Source: Distichodus sexfasciatus
Taxonomy: Eukaryota; Chordata; Actinopteri; Characiformes; Distichodontidae
Length of the DNA stretch: 64,000 nucleotides
Direction: 5' to 3'
Assembly (NCBI GenBank): GCA_032718565.1
Contig: JAVGVS010000056.1
Location: forward strand, 434,001-498,000
Shown: positions 11,501 through 26,500 of the stretch, one piece after another
How the letters are laid out: every line of letters begins with the position of its first letter
Numbering within the stretch: the first letter of the stretch is position 1
Made by a program: the position numbers and the translations under genes
The notes under the pieces: model-generated
Told to the model about the DNA's origin: nothing
What the model saw: the letters and a program-made list of their open reading frames with translations, nothing else
The model's database searches: none

Positions 11501-14500
11501 CGTTGCCAACGGTTGACGGCAACTGTTTCACAGAAGCCTAAATTTTTTTTGTATGGGTATTTCTAATTTCTAATAACAGTTTAGCCAACAGGGCTTGGCT
11601 TGGGTCTTAAGGAACATAACTGGTTCGTCTGCAATCATTTATGGACAGATATTTGAAAAAAGGTCTTAATAGGTTCTCAGTCATCCAGGACATGATTGAC
11701 TTGAGAGCTTGAAACCAAGGAAACTGGGTTTCCAAGTTTCTTAAAGACATTTTTCCTCTCATCTGAAAGACTTTTTCAGTTTTTAACAGCTGATGTTCCA
11801 GGCATTTAACCTCTAGTGGGATTTAACCTCGAGTGGTTAGGATCACTCAAGCCAAGGTGTGAATCAAAGTGGGAGTCATTAGTGTAACCTGAGCCCAGGT
11901 GCAAACAATTTGTGGGTCGTAGGCACACTCTGCCATCATGAGAATCATTAAGTTTGCATTTAAAATTGTCTAGGAAAGGATTTCCAGCCCTCACAGTTGC
12001 ACATAGATGGCTTCCTTTAGTCCCCTCTCAATCCATCTGTCTTCTCTGTCCAAAATATGAACATTTTTATCCTTAAAGAGCGTCTCTTCTCCTTAAAGTG
12101 CAAATGCACTGTCGAGTCTTGTCCTGAAGAGCTGGCTATCTAGTGCTGTGCCATATATTTGTGGAATGGTTATTTGGTCTTCACTATGTAGACGTCCAAG
12201 TAGTCGTCACCACATTGTAAAACATCCATAAATGTTTGTTCTTACTCTCTCTGTGTTGTCTACAGAACTGACTGTAAAACATTAGCCAGTGATTTTTGAT
12301 CTTTGCCTAAAAAGCAGTGTAATTCAGATTGTGCGTAAATGATTCGGGTTAAGCTCACCTTGGTGATGGCGATAGCACAGGCATGACCCCATATCTCAAT
12401 TAGCTGCTGTTGTCCAAAGCGATAATCCCTCAGCAGCTCGGATTCAATGGCAGCCATTTCTGTTTTGCTAGAGAGAAAGAGACATAAAGAGAGAATAAAT
12501 TTTAGATCAGTGATATTTATTTAAATAAATGTGTATAAAAGAGATTTTTAGTAAACTATTTCAAAGACGTTCCAGAGACTTAATTCTCAGTGCTTCTCTT
12601 TTCCATCTCCCCTTCATCACAGACCCTGGGACTCACCCCTTCTACCAAAACTTGAGTCAACTCTAATACGCATCTTCCTTTTTTTATTAATGAGCAATCA
12701 TCAAAGACCCCTGCTGTAATTTGTCAGTAATCGAGACTGAGGAGCAGCCTCAGTTCATGATTCTAGTTTCCAGCTGAGCTGAGCTGTTAGAAATATGACC
12801 CGTGCAAGTCGTTGAGGGTTACAAACGGTCTCTCAGATGATCTCTTTTTTCCACACGTTAGAATTCCCTTTTGCCATGAAACATTTCTTTTAGTCCAACT
12901 CTTTGGTGCTCTCGCCTACATTTTTGCTCTGTTTCCAAGACAACAGGTTCATTGAGTTGCTGGTGTAAGTTTAGCCGCAGGCAGCTGTAAGTACAGGGAG
13001 AGGACTGACGTTAAAGGTGAATAGGTAATATCTATTCCCTCATCACTTCATTAATTAATGCATTCATTCTCTCGCACTCGCTCCCGCTCTCCATCTCTCT
13101 CAAGATGTTTAGCCTTAATGAGTGTTTTGTCTACAGAGTATCAGTGCAGAGTCTAATGGAAGCGGCCAATTAACTCTGTATCGCTCCCACCAGGCAAAAG
13201 CATGATGACAGGACGACCATATGTTTCTGTCAGACAGAAGAGGACAGAATAAATCATATGGTTTTAAAATAGCCCCACTTACTGCTGAATAAGTTATAGG
13301 CATATATCAAAGTGAAAACTGCGAAACAGCTTTTAAAAAGACATCTCAGCATTTCATGCTTAAGTTACAGGGCTGTTATGAGATGAATAAAAAGGAATGC
13401 AAAGTAAATTAGTGTAATGGAACCAACTGAGACACTGAAACATCATCAGTCTCCGAGCTTTTTCTTAAAGCTCTCTCTCTGTCTGTAGGGTTTTTTCAAC
13501 CATTAATTAAGGTCCAAAGAGGTCACAACAGCACTAATATGTCCAGCAGCAAACTAAAGCGCACAGTGACCTTTTGGCTTAAGTCGTTTTAATGGGTCAT
13601 CAGTAGCTTTCATAAATTGTTAGCCATGTTGGTATCTTTGGGAGGAATAAGCTTTCACCAACCGTTCTTTAAAATACATTTATTCTTAAAACCCTTTTTC
13701 AGTTTTCACGGACATTCAGATATTCATCAATGTTTTCTTATTAAAGGTTTGTTCCTTGGGAAGGACAGTGTCTACAATAGCACTCTTACACAATTGTTAT
13801 AGCAAAAGATTAGGTTATTGGGTTTTCTCAATTCTACTGTTGTATAATATTATATTATTTAAATTTCTTAATTATCTTAATTTTTTAAGAACCGATTTAA
13901 GGCCCACTATCACTCTAAGGAGCATCTGTGTTAATAGACCACAGTCTGTTATGAGATTAGGTTTGAAACCGAACCCATATTCAGCCTGTGATCATTGCAG
14001 TGCTGAAGATCTTCAATGGCATTTTTTATTTGAATCAGTAGAACAGTACTTTGATCGCGGCACTGCACGGGTGGTTTCGGGGCTCGTGGCATTTGCGGTC
14101 TCCGATAGAGCAGCACAGCTGTCAACCTGCGCATGCAGGCGGTCGCTTCCTGGCTTACTGTGATACAGTGATATTTGTAAAGAGCACCTTGGGCCAGGGC
14201 TTTTTTTTGATATTTCCTCTTTTGTGTTTCTATTATGGATACACGTTAGGCAATATTTTTATTTTTTTTATAGCACTAATAAAAATGTACCTGTCTTTAG
14301 ATACAGGCCAGTGTTGCCATATTAACAGTTTAGCAAGTGAATGCATTAAGTATCAAGTACCTTAGTAAAATGTAAATAAATACTGAAAAAAGTTAATTAC
14401 TATAATTTAACTGTTAATCATGCCTACTGCTATTAACAGTTAAGCAAGTAATCAAGTATTTTGGTAAAAAATAATTTAAATAAGTGAAATTAGATGAAAG

Positions 14501-17500
14501 GCTACCTTGCTAAGGTATCATTTAATTAAGTTGAATTCTTAGAAATCTCTGCTTAAGCTGTTAATTTTGTCTCCTGCTAATAATATGTATATGTTAAGTA
14601 GACCAAAAACATTGGTACACCATATGTTGAATATATTAAGTTTCATAGTAAAATACCATTTAAATAAGTGATATTATTAAAAAATAATGTGGCTAATTAC
14701 CACAATTAAACTTTTAATTACACCTACTGCTGATAATATATACCGTAGCTGTTAAGTGTGGGGGGAAGCATTGCCATGTGATGTTCAAACTGCACTTGCA
14801 GAAACTCACCACCAGGGGGAGGTGCAACTCTGAGTGAGCCGATCTCCCCTAAAATCAGCCACAGGTTCAACCCTTGTCATGTAAAAACTGGGGGGGAGCG
14901 GGGGGCGTGTCTCTTGTGTACACGTCAATTCTGTTCCATTTGACTGGCTGCTATCTATAGATATAGTGTGTTATGTAGAGACTTGGGGGAAATTCCAGTT
15001 TCACTATTTGCACAGTGAGTGCAAACTGAGTCAGAACTTGCACACAATGTACAGAGGTGCACGCATGAGTTCCCAGCTAAAGGAGCAACTGAAACAATCT
15101 GTCGCTTTCCAAGGTGTCCCAGAATCCTCCCAGGAGTGAACAGTAATTACCCCGTGTGGCAAAAAGCTACATGCCATATGCAGACCATACAGTGCTGTTG
15201 TAATCATATGTCAGCTAATGAGGCTGTTTACCTCTAACAAGCAAGACTTCACGCCTGCTGAAAACACACTGGAGCATCTCATGTAGAAGAGCATGCACGC
15301 ATAATCACACACATACACACACACACACACACCCTAAGCCCTTAAGGTGAACACTCCTCATGACTACAAAACAGCTTGCATCCCCCAGGAGCAGAATGTC
15401 ATGGTCAAAAGAGCTTCTAGGCGAGGATGAAAGAAAACAATTGTGCCTTTCTTTTAATGAGTCACCAGGGCAGGAACACTTGGATCCTTTTCCCCTCAAT
15501 AACTGAACTCCCATTTACAGTGGCAAAACTGGGCTTATTTTGGACTTCCATTATTCTGTTTTCTGTCCTTGAGAGGTTGTGCTGACATTATAAATCAGCT
15601 CTCCACAATGCAGCTTAATAATGACGACTTCGTCTGTATGCCTCGTTTACCTGCAGGGTTTGTACAGGCTGGTTCGTATGCAGGTTGAGCAAAAGTAAAA
15701 GTGAAGCCCCGAAGTGGCCGTAGCGGAAAACAGGGTGAGATATGGAGCGGACAGACCGCTGCTATTTACAGGACTCTGTGTCACCTCGCTCCTGCTCCGT
15801 TTACATACCAGTCACATGAACGTGATGGGAAGGAGAGCCTGTAGGCCGCAAGGTTGTGTAGGAGGTTTGTTCTGACTAATTCGCCTGTGCAGTGTCATGC
15901 TCACATGTCTGTGGTGTGTTTCTTTAAAACATCTGGCAACCGGGGAGAGAATGTACTGTACCAGGATTGTAGCGCTAGTGTGAAAATATTGTTGTTTTGT
16001 GATGATTGTCATTTCAGAACTTTTAAGGTTTGGTAAGCAATGATAATCAAATTTAATTCCTAATGCAACAGTGAAAGCATTCTTTGTAACCTGTATTTGC
16101 AAGTTTACTTGGACTTTTATTTCCTTAAGATAAAGATTTCAAACATTGAAAAGAAATTTCCAAATCTAAACGTCCAGGTTCTTTAAAAAGGTTAAATTCC
16201 ACCTGTTCTGCTTGCTAATGTACTTTCTAGGTCACCTATTGCAAATGCAGAATTAGTGAAAGTGAGTGATTATTTGTCACTGTGAACACAGCACAGCACA
16301 GCACACAGTGCACCACAACGAAATGTGACCTCTGCATTTAACCCATCCGTGAAGGAGCAGCGGGCAGCTAACAAGCGCCCGGGGAGCAGTGCTTGGGGAC
16401 GGTACCTTGCACATGAATACCTCAGTGGTAACTTTACCGGCCCTGGATTCGGACCTGCGACCTTCTGATCATGGGGTGAACACCCAACCGTTACGCCACC
16501 AAATGCATTAAGTTCCGGGTGTAACTAGTTAGCGGGCAAAAATAAGCTTTAGTTAACAACATTGAGGTTGTGTTCTAATTAAGTAGATTATATGCAATCC
16601 GTTTGCAATATGGTATTCAGACTTTTAGTAGGAGTGAAAGGGGAAATTGACGAAAAGTGAGAGGCTAAAATAGTTGCTTTCAGTCTGTTACTTGCTGTGT
16701 CACATTGTCAAAAGGAGCACAACTTCAGCTCACAACTTCTTGCTAAATGTCAAAGAGTTTGAAGAGGAAAAGCTTTTAGGAGTCAAGACATTGTTTTTTG
16801 CAGTGAAATAAGGAAGAAGGAGAGCAAGAGACCATGTACAGTGCTGATGAAAGTGTGTGGCCTCTTATAAATTTTATTTTGATGGTTTATATTTAAAAGT
16901 TATATTGTTGAGTAAGTCTTTGAGTTAAAAAATGTGGAAAATACATGAAATGATAGTTATACCACTTTTAAACAGGAAACTGTGAGATTATTACAGCTGA
17001 CATTTGGCTAACCAAAAAGCAATATGATGAGCAGTGAGCAGATGTTCACACTCATCATTGCATCCTAAATGAATAATTTAAAATGAAATTATAACATTTC
17101 GAAGTAATTTAAGTTTAAAGGCTTGCACAAACAGTCCTCACCTTGTCCTCTCAGCAACCCTGCCATTTCAAAACATGGAGATCTGAGTAAATGCTTGCAT
17201 CACATGCGTCCATCTTCCAAATGGCATCAGAATGCTTTATAACAGAAACTGTCTGTCTTGTTCAGAAAGAAGGCTTACCAGCAGGTAGCCCGGGAGAACA
17301 CAGAAAACTGCGTCTCTGGACGCAGGTGTTGCGCTATTTGAGTACGAAGCTCTTTCTGCACTAACTGAACTGTAAATCCAAGGAAAGTGATTAATTGCAG
17401 CTCCAAAGAGGGAGGATTGGAGGGTGAAATGGTTCATGACGCCACTTGTCTCATTCAGAGGAATATGCTGGACTTAAAAGTGATTTAATGACATTCAAAC

Positions 17501-20500
17501 CAGCGTCTTAGTGGGACAGTGTTAGATTGAGCTGACACTTGGAACCGAGAACTACAACAGTGCCGGCAGCGAAGAGATGGGTTTCACCTGACGTTAGTTT
17601 AGATGAAGAATTAAATATGTATTCACTTATTCTAGCATTTTCCACTTCCAGTCTTACTCGACCGGGACCTTTTTGCAACCTTTAGAGAACGGGCTTGGTC
17701 GTTATCTCAGAATTTCAGGAGAGATGCCACTCTTTGAGTTACTCCATGTGCTTGGAAATGTACCGAATGCAAACAAAAATGAATCTACTTGTCATTTTTG
17801 GTGTCTGTTTTTCATATGTTCACACAGTGTCTCATGCTCCTCTGCATTCTTGCACCTTTCACTTCATTGCGACTTCAGCTGAGCTCTGTCATTGTGGTTT
17901 AATACTTAGCTGTGGATGAGAGCATCTCACTGGTCTTTGTTTGGCTCAGTTTGGCTTAGTTTTAGTATCTTTAATGTAACCTTTAATCTCACAGGTCTCC
18001 ATATTTAGATCTCTGTCTCTCAAAATTGAAGCTAAAATCATATACCATATTCATTAAGTTAAAGATAAAAATGGGACTGATAAAATTACTAGTAAGAGAC
18101 TAGGGCTGAGGACTATTTTTAAATCTGCCATGGTGCAAAGCTAGAACACATCTAAAACAAGCCCAAACCTCTGCTGCAGGATTTTAAGAAGAGGCTAATT
18201 TCAGGTGTTGCTATTTTCACTAGCTAATTCTAGACTGACCATGTCATTCAAACACTGCTTCAGAATGTCAGAGTCTTCCACCTTTGTCTGATAAATGCAA
18301 CCCTGTATTATACCCCAGACCTAACTTAACTTTATTCTGAATGCAACATTGCAGCAGTTTTGAAAATTAGCCAATGTTTGCCAGGCACAGTGTAGTTCTA
18401 GACAACATGCAATATCTATAAGACTGATGAGCACCCCGGGTGTCCCTCCTGTTGTGTAAGGAGGTAAAATAATGTTTTCAGATAGTGCCCCCCCATGACC
18501 AATTCAAAGATTTACTTTAAGGCAGAGAAGGCCACACAACACAATCCAGCAGTCGGCTAAGGCGTGATTGATCTGGAGAGTTAGACATGGTTGTGCAAGG
18601 GCATTTGTGTCCATCCACTTCACCTGCAGATGTCGTCAGGCAGCGACCCAGCTGGCTAACTCGCCTCGCCATGATTTTCATCTGGAGAGATGAGCAACTC
18701 AACACAACAGTAAGCTTTCTTAGAGCTCTCATCATTCTGCTCCCTTGCCACCGACTACAAAAGCTCTTTTAGCACACCAGAGAAAACCATATCAAGGCCA
18801 TTTTTCATGCTCTGGACAGGGGAAATGGATGAGCAGACCACGAATATTGTCCTGACAGGTTCCCCCAGGTATCGGGATGACCCTAAAACCCATATCCCCC
18901 GACACCCCGGTGTACGCTTGCTAACTCAATTTGGACACTCATTAGGCCAGCCGGGGCTAAGATTGGTAAACCTGCCTGGCTTTGGTATTGGCCGCCATTA
19001 AATGACAACAATACATCAAGTGTTCCATTTCTGGAGAGATGCTCAAAGCTGGAACTGTGCTTGTGAGAATCTGTCACTGTGGTTAAACACTTAGCTGTGG
19101 ATGACAGCATCTTAATCTCACAGATCCCCATTTTCAGAGCTCTGTCTGTCAAAAAAAGAACTAAGCCTAAAGACATACACCGAAAGCCAGAAAGAGGGAC
19201 CTCAGTACATCTGCCTTTAACTTTGGCAAATGTTGACCGATTGTCAGAATTGTATCAGAAATAAATTGCTGTGTTCAGAAATAAATTTACAACAAATCTA
19301 CCATAAGATGCAATGGGTTAAAATGATCTGGAGCTAAGTGCCACTGACCATGTGATCGGGCTAATTTTCCACTAGCTACAGTATAGCTATTTTATGCTAC
19401 CAGTATGTCGGGTTAGCATCAAGTGCTGGTCGTAATTAGCATTAGCTTGGCAGAAATGAACTTTCTGATTGGAGATACTGTCAAAAGGAGCACAACTTTT
19501 AGCTCACAACTTCTTGATAAATGTTCAAAGGTTGAAAGGGGAAAAACTGTTAGAAGTCAAGTCCTATTTTGTGCAGTGAAATATGGAAGACTCCAGGTAC
19601 TTTGAACAATACATATTCAGATGTTCTATATTGAAACGTTTTACTGTTAATAGCTTTTTGAGTGGTCAAATTAAGTGCAGAATACATGAAATAAGGTCAG
19701 ATACAATCCTGGCAAAAGTGTGTGGCCTCCATGCCTTTGAACCAGACAATACATTCTTTTGGTCATTTTAAAGACATCTAGAAACAAACCTAAACCACCT
19801 TCTAGACCACAAATGGCAACAATACATCAACAATTTCTGGAGAGAGCACTCGAAGCTTGAAATTGTGTGAGAGAGAGAATCGGGCAGTGTCTATATGCAA
19901 CGCCTCGCTCCCCAATTTTTCTGGCCTGGTTTCCGCAGTCGGACCGCTCTGGGCGAACTGCCCACGTCCACGACGGTGCTTTGATGATGCCCCGGACTCG
20001 GCGAATGAACTGTATGGCTCCAGAGACCAGTTCTGTGAAAGGTTTCATCTGAAAACCCCCTCATGCTAAACGCTACAGTTCTATAAATTATGAGCTGTTC
20101 TCTCTCATGCTAAGAAAGTTCTGTGTCCAGTGATTTGACAGAGCGATGAGTTTTAATCGACCAGACAGTGGAACGACGAGGCGCGGCACTTGCTGTAGTT
20201 ACGGCGCGCTGACGGCGGGAAAACCATTGTCCGTGAAATGTGATTAACAGGCGTATTTCATGGATTAAGCTTTACTTCGGTGACACTGCATTACGCAGTC
20301 GTTTTTTTGACAGAGCTTTTCAATTGCCCTGTGTGCCGTAATTAAATTCTGGCTCGCGATAGACTCGGTCTGAGAGAGGAAACCCGCACCAGTGCCCGAG
20401 AGGAGAAGGAGAGAGAGAGGAGAGGAGCATAGGGGCAAGTGGAGGAAACCATGGCAACGGACAGAGAGTCAGTCGTGGGGAGGGAGGAAGGTGGGGGGAG

Positions 20501-23500
20501 AGAGTGAGAGATGGGAAGACAACAATGAAGGGGGAGAAATAAAGGAAGAAAAAAAGATATATTGAGAAAATTAGAGACAAAAAGAGAGAGAAGGAAAAGA
20601 AAGAGAGAGATGCATAGAAATAAATGGACAGAGAGTGAGAAAGAGATGCACATACTGATTGTCATTTTTTCTCCACGATGCTGGCACGTGTTATTGAATA
20701 TTATTGTTCATATTACCCGTTGTAGTTTTCTCTGTTTTACTAGTTACTTTTTTAATAGATCACTATTGCAATGCACTAATGCAAAAAGATAATTCCAGGA
20801 CCAAAATTGTAGTTTATTCCATATGTAAATATATTGCTCAGTCTTTTTCCACCTGTAGTTTAAAATTTTATGTTATAGTCCATGTACAGTATATATATTT
20901 GCTTCTATGTGCCTCATTTGTAACTTTGTACTGTAGAATTGGAGCCACTTTTATATAGTAGAGATGACAAAGTTCCTTTGACTTTGGCCGAGAGACAGAG
21001 AGAGAGAGAGACATGCAGGTCCTTCAGGTCCAGTTAACTTTGCTGTCAGGCTGAACTGTGTTTCTAAAGCATGAGAGAAAATCAGGAAAAACAGAATCCG
21101 AAAATTTTGTTGTCGTAGGCAGCACTTCTCTCTCTCAAACAGCTGGGTCTGAGTGTGGACAAGGAAACAGTCTTGCCAAGGCTATAAATATTCCAGCATG
21201 TCCCAACACACATCAAACAAAGTTTCTAATTGTCCGTTCAGTGTTCAGAAAGCAGCACAGGAGAGTGACTGTACTTTGTCGTTTAACACTTGGCGAAAAT
21301 AGAACAAAGTAAACTCCCAGTGAGGTATGTTCCCTCTGTTGCTCTGTTGTATTTACTTTTGTTTTACATAGTGGACATTGATTTGATGCAAGATGCTGCA
21401 TGAATGTTAGAACGAAGCGATGTCCCCATCCCACTCTTTCCTGGCCTGAATAGTTCTAATATAATCACACTAAGGATATTAGGACTAATATATAATTGCT
21501 ACCTATTTACTGTAATGACTCATTCTTTTTCCATTTCTTATACATTAATCTCTAGGTTCCTGAGCCAGTTCGTTGTATTTTAGTGTTTCATGTAACTTTC
21601 ATAGTATTTTAATGGTATGTATAAATCTACAATGTTTTACAGTGGATTTACACCAGAACTAGCGTAAACTAGTACGGCTAGTACTAGTACTTAACTAGTA
21701 AACTAGAACATCAGTTATTTGTTCATTTAAACGTTAAGCTGAGCTCAGGTATAAAAAAATGTGTTGCTTTTTGTGATTTGATATGAATGGTGATTATATT
21801 GAATCAGTGCACCAATGCCTTCACTAGTTAAGTGCATTCAGATTGGCTTTCATGCAGTAAATTTTCTATGCCTTTCTTATGATTGTGTATATTTTGTTTA
21901 TGCCTGTCATATAACGTTGTTTCAGGACAGTTAGATACATCTTATTTCATATTAGAACAACATGCTGCCGCCTCACAGCGAGAAGGTCCTGGATTCTAAC
22001 CCCCGGGTTGGCCGTAGGGTCTTTCTGTATGGAGTTTGCATGCTCTCCCCGTGTTCGCGTGGGTTTCCTCTGGTTGCTCTGGTTTCCTCCCCCGTCCAAA
22101 AGCTTGGGCTGTAGGTTAATTGACGACTCTAAATTGGCCACGTAAGGTGTGAATGGGAGTGTGATTGTGCCCTGCGGTGTTTTGGTGCCTACTCAGGGTT
22201 GGTCCCCGCCTTGTGCCCATAAGTTCCTGGGATAAGCTCCGGTCCCCTGCGACCCCGGTTGGGATTTAGCGGTTTGGATAATGAATGAATGAATGAAAAG
22301 AACAACATAAATGTCTGACTTCTTTTTGAGTAAAATTTGATAGGAAAAAATATTGGATTGTATATGGACATTTGGCCCAGAAATATCATGATAAGAGCTC
22401 GTAAGAGTCACATTGCCCAATGTTGTTTTGACCAGTTCAATTTAATGCACTGCCTGATCTTTTGCACTATATACTGCATTTGCATATATTTTTTGCACTA
22501 CAAATTGCACCGAGGTCCTGACGGCAATTTTGTCTTATTCTGTACTCTGTTCTTGGAGGAAATGACAAAAGAAACTTGAACTTGAAACTATAAGGCTAAT
22601 ATTATGGCGGTTCTTCACAAAAATACACTTGATTGTACATTTTGCAGAGAGAAACGGTCCAGAGTCTCATCACACAAATATTCTTCTCAGACAATAATCA
22701 GGGTAAAGGAGTGCACGCTTTGGGATCGTCTCCATAGAGGCCTGAACCTTCTGTTTTCATCCCTTGTTTTCTTCCAGCTCATTGCTTATGTGCCCAGGAG
22801 AAACAGAAAATAACCAAACTCTCACATCACTGCTCTGAGCTGTGCTGTAGCCAACGCACCTCACCCCAAATTTAAAGTTCCTGAGCTAAATCAGTGTCTC
22901 TTGTCAAGTTGACAGGCCACTCATGTCATGTCTTGCAGCGTCACAAATGCAAAACCTCTAAAACAGATGACTTGCACTGAGGCAAAATTGGGGTGTGACA
23001 GGAAAGGTTTTAAAGAGGGACAAAGCTTATCTAGCGAGAAGAACCAAAACAAACGCCGTAAACAAAAGACATTTTGGGTGAACATCTTCTTCCTCTTTCG
23101 GCTTTTCCCTTCAGGGCTCGCCACAGCGAATCATCTGTCTTCATTTAGTCCTATCATTTTGGGTGAATCTGAATATAAAAGTACATTTCTGCTAAGAACA
23201 AAATATTGTTTATTAATCCCTGCAAGCTGTTGAGCTATTAAGACGTATTATCATGCTTTTCTTTGACTTTTTCAGTGTGTTGGTCAGAGGAAAAAAAGTT
23301 CCAGCTTTCATTTTGATTAAATTCTTATTTTGCTTCTGCACAAATGATTTTTAGGGCAAAACTACATGTTACAGGTGCTTTTAAAAATGCAGGCTAAGAC
23401 ACTTAATGGTCAAGAAAGTCTTAAATGTGAGACTGCAAACTGTGAAGGCATGCTGTGCAGTTCTCTCTCCCTCTTTCATTCGTTTTGACATTTTGATGCC

Positions 23501-26500
23501 CCCCTGCTGCTAATTTCTCAGAGGAAAACAGGTTAGCTGCCTGAGTGAGGTTCCATCAGATGAAAACTCCTCCTGTGTCTGGACACCCACCCACACTGAG
23601 ACATAAAAAACTCCCACAATAGTGCGGTAACTGTAGACTTTTGGAACCCGCGTAATATACGTTTTATTCATTTCTTACTTAGATAGAACTGGTTGTTACT
23701 ATAGTTGTGATATGGTTATGGTTACACTTCTAAAATGTGTTGCATCTGAGTAACTTACTATTATTAGTCATTTCTTGTGCTGTAATGTGCTTGTTATTCA
23801 TATTTCTCCATTTAATATTCATCTTTGTGCTCTCTGGAATACAGTCGGACAGCAGTATGGCAGAATCTTCTCGCATCCTGTGGGCAAACTGGCAGCGACC
23901 CAAATTAGCCTAAATTGGCAGGAGCTGCTTCTCCTCCAGCACCCACAAACAGCACACCACCTTATGGTCACGAAATATTAATCAGACATTAATCAAATCA
24001 AGATTAGGGACATAGCTGGGGAGAGGATGTGATTAAAATCAGAGAGCGTCTTGAGTAGAGACGTCGGTCTCCAAGCTCCACAGGAACAGACAGTAGTGCC
24101 AAGAAAAGTCTCCTGTTTCATGCACCTTTAATACTAACATGGCAGCAAGAATAAAAAACGTAATAAAAGAAGGGTGGGTAAATATTGCCAAGTGATTTGG
24201 CGTGCTTTCACTCAAGACTAAAATCAAAACAAAATGTTTAAGGGTGTGCTTATGCAATCAGCTTGTTGTCAGTGTTTTAATATCTTCCCCCTAAAAGATT
24301 TGTTTATTTTTTGGTTGCATTGTTTAATTTATAAGTCACAGTAAAAGTGACTCTTTTGAAACGATTTTTAACATGACAAAAACATTGCATTGTAGCAGCG
24401 ATATGTAGATGTTATATCCACTGTAATTCATTATACAAGTAATTTATGAAAAGCGTTTTATTATCAAGCATGTTTTTCAAATGTAATTTAAAGAGGAAAT
24501 ATATTCACAAATCTATTACATATTACAGTAATGTAATGTTTTAAGATGATATATATAAATTATGACTAGTGTCATGTTTTAGTTAAGCTATAATATCAAT
24601 AAGAATAAGGGTGGTGACAACACACTGCATCTGAAATGGAATGGAATGGAACAGAAATTCACAGCGTCGGGTTACATTAAGGAGAAATGTGCCAATATCA
24701 AGTCGACTGTGTCAATTATGGCCATTTTTATACACAGCCCAACCATTTTTGGGGAAGATAATTATGTAATAATTGGCCACTCGGTTGTCTCTTGCCATCT
24801 GTGCGTCAGGGCAGCCATGCGCGAGAGAGAGCTAACAAAATGTCTAGAGTTTATTCTAAACGAGGCAGTTGCAGCCACAGTCTGTTGCAGTTTGGTGTCA
24901 ACAGGATCTGAGAAATGTTAAGTTTGGAGAACGCAGTCCACTGTGAGTTAGGAATAGATTTTAAAAGCTGTACACAGAAGTCAGAAATCCGAGCCAGAAT
25001 CAGCTGCTTGGCATTGTTTTGTTATTTTAAACAGTGAGCTTTGCTATAACAAACATTTGAGACCAAAATAGTGGATTGCCGATGAGTACGTTCACATATT
25101 AAAAATCCAGCCCAGATTAGGAAAAGATCTCACAACGCATTCCTTCTGTTTGCAGTGCAGTGCATATGACTGGCAACTCAAACACAAACAGACCATTTTT
25201 AAATTTGCTGCAGATTACATTAAATCTCTACCAGGATAGCAAGTGAGTTACAGTTGGATTAACATTAATACACAGTTGAAAGTTTATGTTAAGTAAAGAT
25301 TGCATTTCTGAAGAACCTACTTATTGATATATACTTATTTTGATTAAGTTTATGATTATACAGCATTATCATTGATGGTGAAACCGACTCATGTAACATC
25401 ACAAGAACATGCCTTTGACGTAATGAGCAAGAGGATAAATGCTGAAGTAAACTGAAACATTCCAATGGTTTCAACCAAATTAACCGTGCCAAATTATATT
25501 CAATCAAATGTGAAATCTGATTTTTTCCAGTGGTAAATGCTAGAGATGGGCCGATACCACTTTTTAATGTCCGATACTGATACCGCTATTGTAAATTTGG
25601 ATATCTGCCGATACCGATACAAATCCGAAACAGTCAGTCTTTTTTTAAACATAAAATAATACTTTAAAATGTCTGAATACATGACTGAGATTATTGTTAT
25701 GCTTAAGGAAATGCTTGATTTAAACACTGTTTTCGTAACTAAAACAGTGTCATAATTACACATGTATATGCTAAATTACTTGTTCTCAGAAATTGTTTGT
25801 TTAGACATGTAAATATTTCTTCTTTCGTACTGATTACATTATAACATTATAAAATAAAAAAAAATTGATCAATTGAAAATTAAATACTGAAGTTTGTCAT
25901 TTTGAACCAATTTGGCCTATGAAATGAGCTGCTTTTGCAGAGAACTACATTTCCCACGATCCTCTGGGCGTGCCCCGGAGCCGCATCACAATGATGCATT
26001 GGGCGCGTGTTCCAGAAAAACGATGGAAAATCTATGGGAAAATCTAAATAAACGGCAGAATTGTGAGTAGAACGCTGGTTGTTGTGGTTATTTATCATTT
26101 AAAATATGGTTTGTGTCTGTAAGGGGACGTTTTGACCGAACTGGAGCGTTTTGCGAATCATTAACAGAGCGTGTGTGTGTACATCGCAATGTCGAAAAAT
26201 GTTTTTATGCATTTACTTCTGTTTTAGTGCAGGAACATCTTAAAATTACTTTCACATACAGAGGGATCAGGTCTTGTCTTGATCGTGCCTCTGAAAACGT
26301 TGTGTCACTATTAAGCCTCCGTGTGAAATACAAGCGGAGCTGCTCTAGCGAGTAAAACCAATTAAATGACGCGTCGATTCCAGAAAAATTGCCACGACCA
26401 TTTTTGTAATAGAATTATTGGAGTTACTGGAACAATCATTTCAGCTCTACTTTACCGCAGTGCCACTTCCCATGCATAACGAACAGAGTGTACACGCATT

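Noticed and set aside
20320..20665. Phe/Leu/Ser-rich minus frames resembling membrane proteins
   Set aside because: They arise from an AG-rich low-complexity tract; no splice sites or conserved residues.
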